Origin: JACDAN01 sp035711385
GTDB lineage: Bacteria; Actinomycetota; Thermoleophilia; Gaiellales; Gaiellaceae
DNA length: 10,924 nt
Reading direction: 5' to 3'
NCBI GenBank assembly: GCA_035711385.1
Contig: DASTCG010000097.1
Location: forward strand, 1 to 10,924
Shown: piece after piece, positions 6,928 to 10,924 of the stretch
Numbering within the stretch: the stretch's first letter is position 1
How the letters are laid out: each line of letters starts with the position of its first letter
Notes under the pieces: generated by a model
Told to the model about the DNA's origin: nothing
Databases searched by the model: none
The model's input: only the letters and a program-made list of their open reading frames with translations
Program-made: the position numbers and the translations under genes

Positions 6928-6946
6928 AGCGCCGCGGAGGCGCTTT
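6928..6946 (+). terminator. Hairpin terminator after the c-di-GMP enzyme gene
   Basis: AGCGCC and GGCGCT form a 6-bp GC-rich stem around the loop GCGGA (6928-6944), followed directly by TTTCCTCCT. It lies 20 bp after the stop. It is a short but plausible intrinsic terminator and sits between the two palindromes. Confidence 0.5.
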
Positions 6947-6967
6947 CCTCCTGGCGTGCTGGGGCTA

Positions 6968-6982
6968 GTAACACAGTGTTAC
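6968..6982. repeat. Palindrome 2 (GTAACAC-A-GTGTTAC)
   Basis: Perfect 7-bp arms around a single A. With flanking CTAG it is the reverse complement of most of palindrome 1: TGTTACTAG at 6921-6929 can pair with CTAGTAACA at 6965-6973. It lies 35 bp upstream of the candidate -35 of the repeat-protein gene, a suitable place for an operator. Confidence 0.75.
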
Positions 6983-7017
6983 AAGGCTCGGTCGCGGCGC
7001 GCACCGCTCGCGCGCTC

Positions 7018-7045
7018 TTGCAAAGTTCCGAGTGTGCTCTATCCT
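7018..7045 (+). promoter_or_regulatory. Candidate promoter giving a leaderless mRNA for the repeat-protein gene
   Basis: TTGCAA (7018-7023), a 16-bp spacer and TATCCT (7040-7045) resemble -35 and -10 boxes. The -10 ends 7 nt before the ATG at 7053 and fits the TANNNT pattern seen before leaderless genes in actinobacteria. There is no Shine-Dalgarno sequence upstream of this ATG. Confidence 0.5.
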
Positions 7046-7052
7046 TCTTGCC

Positions 7053-7829
7053 ATGGCTCGACGGCCCGCCCGCGAGCTGCTCGAGTCGCTTGACCGAGAC
7101 GCTCTGGCCCGGTTCCAGGCCGGGATCCGCAAGCGGTACACGGACGAGGACATCGTCCTCCAGTTGCAGGCGTGCGCGGAGCGCCTCGGCCGGTCACCGT
7201 CGATGCGGGAGTTCGCGGCGGACGAGAAGACGTCCGTGCACCCACAGACGGTCATCGAGCACTTCGGGAGCTGGAACGCGGCCAAGCGGGCCGCCGGCCT
7301 CGTGCCGCGGCGGTTCGCGACGCGGGAGGAGCTGCTCCAGCTGCTGCGGGAGCTGGGGGAGAGGCTCGGGAGGACGCCGACGGCCCGCGACCTCGACGAG
7401 AACCGGCGCTCGATGCCGTCGAAGTCGCTCTACTGGCACACCTTCGGCTCGCTCACGAACGCGTTGCGTGAGGCGGGGTTCGACGTTCCGGTCGGGGAGG
7501 AGAGGCTGGAGCGCGCCGTCGACCAGGGCTGTGCGGTCGCGATCCGCCTCGGCCGGCTGCCGAAGTTCCAGGAGTGGGGGGAGGCCCGGAGAGCCGACGA
7601 GTCGCTCTTGACCGAGTGGCAGATCTACCGGATGTTCGACGTGCGTCGCGGCGCCTGGTCGACCTTCCAGTTCCTGATCCGTGAGCGACTCCTCGAGGAG
7701 GGCCTCGACGTGGCCGCGGACGGGAAGGTGACGCGGCGACCGTCTAGACGGACGCGAGCGCGGTCAGCAGCCGGAGGCAGGACTCGCGCTCGGCCGGCGC
7801 GCGCACCGCGGGGAGGGGCCGCTCGGTAA
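7053..7829 (+). CDS. Homing-endonuclease-associated repeat protein (HNH_repeat type)
   Basis: The product is 258 residues. It is built of repeats of the kind called homing-endonuclease-associated repeats: a helix, a LGRxPTxxxx motif, and FGSWNAAxxAAG. Copy 1 is residues 31-85 (ERLGRSPSMREF, HFGSWNAAKRAAGL). Copy 2 is 91-145 (ERLGRTPTARDL, TFGSLTNALREAGF). A degenerate copy 3 spans 150-217 (IRLGRLPKFQEW, GAWSTFQFLI). No HNH or other nuclease motif is visible, so it is probably a DNA-binding or regulatory protein; this is inference. A GTG at 7032 is an alternative start, but the ATG at 7053 has the better promoter spacing. The last about 30 residues are Arg/Ala-rich and lie over the oppositely transcribed amidotransferase gene (86-bp tail-to-tail overlap), so the end of the reading frame may not be functionally important. 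Confidence 0.8.
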   Translation: MARRPARELLESLDRDALARFQAGIRKRYTDEDIVLQLQACAERLGRSPSMREFAADEKTSVHPQTVIEHFGSWNAAKRAAGLVPRRFATREELLQLLRELGERLGRTPTARDLDENRRSMPSKSLYWHTFGSLTNALREAGFDVPVGEERLERAVDQGCAVAIRLGRLPKFQEWGEARRADESLLTEWQIYRMFDVRRGAWSTFQFLIRERLLEEGLDVAADGKVTRRPSRRTRARSAAGGRTRARPARAPRGGAAR

Positions 7830-8532
7830 ATCGGCGGTCGGTGCGGAAGCGCACCTTCTGCTCGATCCGGCCGGCGGTGAGCACGACCAACGTGCCCTCA
7901 TCGAGCTCGCGCTTCTTGAGCCGGATCTCCAGGAACCGCTCCAGCACCTCCAGTGCGTGGCGGGTGGAGGCGAAGAAGATGCCGTCCGCCGACTCGCCTG
8001 TCCAGAGCGGTCTGCCGACGCCGCGCGCGAGGTAGACGGAGCCCCGCTCGCGCTCGTCGACCCAGGCGGTCGCCATGGAGCCGTGCAGCTCCTCGAGCGT
8101 CTCGCTGAAGGGACCAAAATGCTCGACGAGGGCGAAGATCGCCTCGGTGTCGACCGTCATCGACGGATCGTTCCGCTCGAAGCCGTTGCGGTCGAAGATC
8201 TCCTCGTCGTTGAGGATGATCCCGTTGTGGACGCCGACGACGCGCCCGTGCCGGACCGGGTGGTTGTTGGCCGAGATCGTCGGGTGGCCCTTCGTGTAGT
8301 CACGGACGTGCAGCAGCACCTCGATGCTCTCCTCGGGGAGGGTGAGGTCCGTGAGGAGGGCGCTCGCGCCCGACTGGCGCTTGTGCACCTGCACGCGCCC
8401 GCCCGGAGCCCGGTGCGCGTAGCCGACCGCGTCGGCGCCACGCTCGGCGATCCCTGCCAGAAGCGCCTGAGCGGCCAGCGTCCGGTCGATCTCGGCGTCG
8501 TGCTTCAGGCTATATCCGGCAATACCACACAT
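7744..8532 (-). CDS. Stand-alone class II glutamine amidotransferase
   Basis: The product is 262 residues, a single Ntn-hydrolase glutaminase domain like the N-terminal half of GlmS or PurF but with no synthase domain attached. Cys2 in MCGIAGYS would be the nucleophile after Met removal. Also visible are RGADAVGY (31-38), HVRDYTKGHPT (75-85) with the glutamine-binding Arg, NNHPV (89-93), the oxyanion motif VHNGIILN (101-108) and D128 in VDTEAI, matching the GlmS substrate-binding Asp. It should release ammonia from glutamine for an acceptor that the sequence does not reveal. No partner synthase is adjacent. The ATG at 8532 has no Shine-Dalgarno sequence and is probably leaderless. It diverges from the sigma-factor gene and converges with the repeat-protein gene, overlapping it by 86 bp. 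Confidence 0.87.
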   Translation of the reverse strand: MCGIAGYSLKHDAEIDRTLAAQALLAGIAERGADAVGYAHRAPGGRVQVHKRQSGASALLTDLTLPEESIEVLLHVRDYTKGHPTISANNHPVRHGRVVGVHNGIILNDEEIFDRNGFERNDPSMTVDTEAIFALVEHFGPFSETLEELHGSMATAWVDERERGSVYLARGVGRPLWTGESADGIFFASTRHALEVLERFLEIRLKKRELDEGTLVVLTAGRIEQKVRFRTDRRFTERPLPAVRAPAERESCLRLLTALASV

Positions 8533-8540
8533 AAGAGGGT

Positions 8541-8569
8541 TCTATCAGGCGTATCGGACCCCAGTTCCC
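8541..8569 (-). promoter_or_regulatory. Candidate promoter of the amidotransferase gene (GGGAAC, 17 bp, GATAGA)
   Basis: On the minus strand GGGAAC (8569-8564) is followed after 17 bp by GATAGA (8546-8541). The latter ends 8 nt before the ATG at 8532, as expected for a leaderless transcript. GGGAAC resembles -35 elements of some alternative sigma factors, but the -10 is not a textbook match. Confidence 0.4.
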
Positions 8570-8589
8570 TGTGACGTACCCAGTTCCCT
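8560..8589. repeat. 11-bp direct repeat CCCAGTTCCCT, 19-bp period
   Basis: CCCAGTTCCCT occurs at 8560-8570 and again at 8579-8589. The two copies face the same way, nearly two helical turns apart, between the divergent amidotransferase and sigma genes. The first copy contains the candidate -35 of the amidotransferase gene, so the second could be a regulator or alternative promoter site. Confidence 0.7.
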
Positions 8590-8614
8590 TCGGTTAGTAC
8601 CGTGGGAATCGGGC

Positions 8615-8630
8615 TCCCTCGAACGAGGGA
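8615..8630. repeat. Palindrome TCCCTCG-AA-CGAGGGA upstream of the sigma gene
   Basis: Perfect 7-bp arms around AA, with GGG (8611-8613) and CCC (8632-8634) extending the symmetry past one mismatch. It ends 35 bp upstream of the sigma-factor start, where an operator would act. Its right half is part of a 15-bp word also found at 1708-1722. Confidence 0.7.
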
Positions 8631-8653
8631 ACCCGGCCCGGAAACAGTCCGCC

Positions 8654-8659
8654 GATACA
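8654..8659 (+). promoter_or_regulatory. Candidate -10 of the leaderless sigma-factor gene
   Basis: GATACA ends 6 nt before the GTG at 8666. There is no Shine-Dalgarno sequence. No -35 at 16-18 bp is convincing, and the nearest GGGAAC (8627-8632) is 21 bp away, so this site is tentative. Confidence 0.3.
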
Positions 8660-8665
8660 CGCCCC

Positions 8666-9628
8666 GTGGAGCCGCGGCCCCTTCCCGAACCTGAAGTTCA
8701 GGATAGCCACACACCTCATCTCGAAGTCGTGCAGGGCGCGGCCGAGCTCGACTCGCCCGAGGTCGAGGAGCGCGAGGAGCCGGCCGGCAAGACAGAGGAC
8801 GGCACGCCGCTCTCCGACCCGCTGAAGCTCTACGTGCGCCAGATCGGCGACGGCCCGCTGCTCACGGCGGAGGAGGAGCGCGAGCTGGCCCGCCGCAAGG
8901 ACGCAGGCGACGAGGCAGCAAAGCGCAAGCTGATCGAGTCGAACCTCCGCCTCGTCATGTCGATCACCCGCAACTACACGAAGGCCGGCGTCCCGCTCCT
9001 CGACCTGATCCAGGAGGGCAACCTCGGCCTGATCCGCGCGGTCGAGAAGTTCGACTGGACACTCGGGTTCAAGCTCTCCACCTACGCCACCTGGTGGATC
9101 CGCCAGGCCGTCGCACGCGCGCTCGCCGACCAGGGCCGCACCATCCGCCTGCCGGTGCACGTCGCCGAGCAGGCGCGGAAGGTGCTGCGCGCGCGCCGGA
9201 TCCTGACCCAGAAGCTGAACCGCGACCCGACGGTCGAGGAGATCGCCAAGGAAAGCGGCTTCCCGGTCGAGCGCGTGCGCGAGCTCTTCGAGCTCGTCGA
9301 GGATCCCGTCAGCCTCGAGACCCCGGTCGGTGACGGCGAGAGCCTCTACGGCGACCTCATCGAGGACACGAAGTCGGACAGGCCCGACGACGCGACTGCG
9401 AAGCAGCTCCGCTCCGTCGAGCTCGCGGAAGCGCTGCTCCGCCTCAACCCGCGCATGCGGCGGGTCCTGGCGATGCGCTTCGGCCTCGACGGCCACACGC
9501 CGAAGACGCTCGAGCAGGTCGGCACCGACCTCGGAATCACCCGGGAGCGGGTGAGGCAGCTCGAGTCACGCGCGCTGCGTGAGCTGCGGGCGGTCGCGCC
9601 GGGACTGCAGTTCTACCTCGAAGCCTGA
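8666..9628 (+). CDS. RNA polymerase sigma-70 family factor without region 1.1 (group 2-like)
   Basis: The product is 320 residues. A variable acidic N-terminus (1-50) carries no region 1.1. Region 1.2 begins at DPLKLYVRQIG (51-61). Region 2 (about 88-158) has NLRLVMSI, DLIQEGNLGLIRAVEKFD (113-130) and the -10-binding TYATWWIRQAVARAL (139-153). Region 3 spans about 164-240, with PVHVAEQARK and the finger segment YGDLIEDTKSDRPDD. Region 4 (about 250-310) ends with the helix-turn-helix TLEQVGTDLGITRERVRQLE (281-300), which should contact the -35. It directs core RNA polymerase to a promoter subset. Absence of region 1.1 points to a non-primary, group 2-type factor. The GTG start lacks a Shine-Dalgarno sequence but is the only start that fits the domain spacing. 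It lies tail-to-tail with the sigA-like gene, 6 bp apart. No anti-sigma gene is visible in the window. Confidence 0.93.
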   Translation: MEPRPLPEPEVQDSHTPHLEVVQGAAELDSPEVEEREEPAGKTEDGTPLSDPLKLYVRQIGDGPLLTAEEERELARRKDAGDEAAKRKLIESNLRLVMSITRNYTKAGVPLLDLIQEGNLGLIRAVEKFDWTLGFKLSTYATWWIRQAVARALADQGRTIRLPVHVAEQARKVLRARRILTQKLNRDPTVEEIAKESGFPVERVRELFELVEDPVSLETPVGDGESLYGDLIEDTKSDRPDDATAKQLRSVELAEALLRLNPRMRRVLAMRFGLDGHTPKTLEQVGTDLGITRERVRQLESRALRELRAVAPGLQFYLEA

Positions 9629-9634
9629 GCCGGA

Positions 9635-10684
9635 CTACGCGACCGTCTCGATCTCGTGCAGGCGGCTCAGCCGCTTCAGCGCGTGCCCCTCGATCTGGCG
9701 GACCCGCTCGCGGGTGAGATCGAGGGTCCTCCCGATCTCCTCGAGGGTCTTCGGCTCCGAGTTGTCGAGCCCGTAGCGGAGGATGAGCACGGCCCGCTCG
9801 CGGTCCGTGAGCGCGCCGAGCGCCCGCGCGAGCGCCTGGCTGCGGAGGGAGATCTCGACCTCCTCGTCTGGCTGAGGGCCGGCGCACGCCACGAAGTCCC
9901 CGAAGACGGCGTCCTCGCTCTCGCCGACTGGCTGGTCGAGGCTCGTCGACGCATGCGCGGCGGCCTTCACCTCGCGCGCCTGCTCGATCGGAAGGCTCGC
10001 CTCCTCGGCGACCTCCTCGAGCGTCGGCTCGCGGCCGAGCTGCGTCCAGAGCGTCCGCTCAGCCTTGTTCAGCTTCTGAAGGCGCTCGACGATGTGCACC
10101 GGCATCCGGATCGTGCGGGCCTTGTCGGCAAGCGCTCTGGCCACGGCCTGGCGGATCCACCACGTGGCGTACGTGGAGAACTTGTACCCGCGCCGCCAAT
10201 CGAACTTCTCGACGGCGCGGATCAGCCCGAGCGTCCCTTCCTGGATCAGGTCGAGGAAGGGCAGGCCCTGGTTGCGGTAGTTCTTCGCGATCGAGACGAC
10301 GAGGCGAAGGTTCGACTGGATCATCCGCTGCTTCGCCTGCATGTCGCCGCGCTCGATCAGCTTCGACAGCTCGACCTCCTGGGCGGCGGTCAGCAGCGGG
10401 TGCCGTCCGGCCTCGCGGAGGAAGAGCTGGAGCGCGTCGGTCGTCGTCTCGAGCACCGGTGGGGGCTCGGGCGCCTTCTCCGGGGGCCGCTCCTCCTCGA
10501 CCACGTCGATGCCCCGCTGCTCCAGCTCGCGCTGGAGGGCCTCGAGCTCCATCTCGTCCAGCTCCAGCGGCTCGAGGAGCTCGAGCAGCTCGGCATGCCG
10601 GACGGTGCCGGACTGCTCGGCGCTCTCGAGCAAACTCCGCAGGTCCTCACTTCCCAGGACGGACTCGATCTCAGCCGTCGTCAT
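9635..10684 (-). CDS. sigA: RpoD/SigA-family sigma factor, likely primary
   Basis: The product is 349 residues. Residues about 1-66 resemble a short region 1.1 (helical, acidic, ending in the typical RGIDVVEEE). A Pro/Glu linker follows, then region 1.2 (about 82-113, LQLFLREAGRHPLLTAAQEVEL). Region 2 (about 121-193) has NLRLVVSIAKNY, DLIQEGTLGLIRAVEKFD (145-162) and TYATWWIRQAVARAL (171-185). Region 3 holds MPVHIVERLQKL and LGREPTLEEVAEEA. Region 4 ends with the helix-turn-helix TLEEIGRTLDLTRERVRQIE (313-332). Region 1.1 supports a primary or primary-like role, although the protein is short for SigA. Its region 3.2 finger reads DFVACAGPQPDEE, lacking the usual acidic IED. The ATG at 10684 has AGGAG 4 nt upstream. 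It converges with the region-1.1-less sigma gene. The symbol reflects family, not proven housekeeping function. Confidence 0.9.
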   Translation of the reverse strand: MTTAEIESVLGSEDLRSLLESAEQSGTVRHAELLELLEPLELDEMELEALQRELEQRGIDVVEEERPPEKAPEPPPVLETTTDALQLFLREAGRHPLLTAAQEVELSKLIERGDMQAKQRMIQSNLRLVVSIAKNYRNQGLPFLDLIQEGTLGLIRAVEKFDWRRGYKFSTYATWWIRQAVARALADKARTIRMPVHIVERLQKLNKAERTLWTQLGREPTLEEVAEEASLPIEQAREVKAAAHASTSLDQPVGESEDAVFGDFVACAGPQPDEEVEISLRSQALARALGALTDRERAVLILRYGLDNSEPKTLEEIGRTLDLTRERVRQIEGHALKRLSRLHEIETVA

Positions 10685-10688
10685 CCCG

Positions 10689-10693
10689 CTCCT
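10689..10693 (-). promoter_or_regulatory. Ribosome binding site of the sigA-like gene
   Basis: AGGAG on the minus strand, 4 nt before the ATG at 10684. The spacing is short but the match is good. This contrasts with the divergent neighbours, which show no such site. Confidence 0.6.
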
Positions 10694-10765
10694 GACTGTT
10701 ACCCACTACTGGCGACGCTCAAAACACGCGTTTCCTGCCGGGACCTCTCCCGAAGGCGGCGCGAG

Positions 10766-10771
10766 TGTATA
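10766..10771 (-). promoter_or_regulatory. Candidate -10 box (TATACA) of the sigA-like gene
   Basis: On the minus strand TATACA lies within GGGTATACACT, about 80 nt upstream of the sigA ATG. It is one of few AT-rich words in this leader. The -35 region at 15-18 bp (TCTGGAC) is a poor match to TTGACA, so the promoter is tentative. Confidence 0.35.
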
Positions 10772-10818
10772 CCCATTGCCCGGCGGCGTCCAGAACCCGG
10801 CGCACGATAACCGGCGTT

Positions 10819-10924
10819 ATGTCAAGTTGGCCCGGGGATACGGCTCCGCTGCGGCGGCGGCGAACGAAAAGACGTGCTCCGCCCCTCTCCAGAGCCCTGA
10901 TCTTGTCCGGTGCGTCTACCGACG
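10819..10924 (+). CDS. Possible start of an unknown gene running off the right edge
   Basis: From the ATG at 10819 a plus-strand frame stays open for 35 codons to the window end. It encodes MSSWPGDTAPLRRRR and a further basic, then hydrophobic stretch. There is no Shine-Dalgarno sequence, but GATAAC (10806-10811) ends 7 nt before the ATG, the same arrangement as the other leaderless-looking genes here. No family is recognisable. It may be spurious. The rest of 10685-10818 holds the sigA leader. Confidence 0.3.
   Translation, partial: MSSWPGDTAPLRRRRTKRRAPPLSRALILSGASTD

Noticed and set aside
9656..10810. A 384-codon plus-strand frame antisense to the sigA-like gene
   Set aside because: Shadow of the sigma coding sequence. 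No domain features.
10719..10924. A minus-strand frame of 68 codons entering from the right edge and stopping at 10721-10719
   Set aside because: Its third-codon GC is clearly lower than in the real genes, it matches nothing I recognise, and the candidate sigA -10 lies inside it. The end of an upstream gene cannot be excluded.

Overview
This is a high-GC bacterial window whose real genes strongly prefer G or C at the third codon position. The gene content (a MurT/GatD pair, two region-2-to-4 sigma-70 factors, homing-endonuclease-associated repeats, a TM-GGDEF-TM-HD-GYP protein) and the apparent leaderless starts suggest an actinobacterium, most likely a deep-branching Thermoleophilia-type lineage (Gaiella/Solirubrobacter-like). 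The lineage is inference from gene style. No marker gene here fixes the taxon.

Left block (1-1655, minus strand): the lipid II isoglutaminyl synthase pair. murT (279-1655) overlaps by 4 bp the start of gatD, which runs off the left edge just after its catalytic cysteine. Together they amidate D-Glu of the peptidoglycan stem peptide.

Second block (1839-3948, plus strand): a 69-residue predicted secreted protein is followed 55 bp later by a 614-residue subtilisin-like (S8) serine protease. The small protein ends in the residues VSWSD. The protease carries eight tandem VSWSD-type pentapeptides plus an isolated ninth copy in its C-terminal tail, and a duplicated ALWG motif before its signal anchor. 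A strong hairpin terminator closes the unit. This pair is the best candidate for an undescribed system.

Third block (4160-6907, plus strand): one large membrane protein with the order TM module, GGDEF, TM module, HD-GYP. It joins a c-di-GMP synthase (GGEEF plus an intact RxxD inhibitory site) to a c-di-GMP phosphodiesterase (full HD-GYP ligand set). The two membrane modules look like copies of each other.

Fourth block (6908-8532): an intergenic region with two near-identical palindromes around a hairpin, then a leaderless-looking gene for a protein built of three homing-endonuclease-associated repeats. This gene converges on, and overlaps by 86 bp, a stand-alone class II glutamine amidotransferase on the minus strand.

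Right block (8533-10924): the amidotransferase and a sigma-70 factor without region 1.1 diverge from a 133-bp region rich in GGGAAC motifs. That sigma factor lies tail-to-tail, 6 bp apart, with a second, RpoD/SigA-like sigma factor that has a region 1.1. The last 240 bp hold the sigA leader and promoter and perhaps the start of a divergent gene. The window therefore combines cell-wall modification, a secreted protease unit, second-messenger turnover and sigma-factor regulation. Apart from murT-gatD and the small protein plus protease, the genes look independently transcribed.
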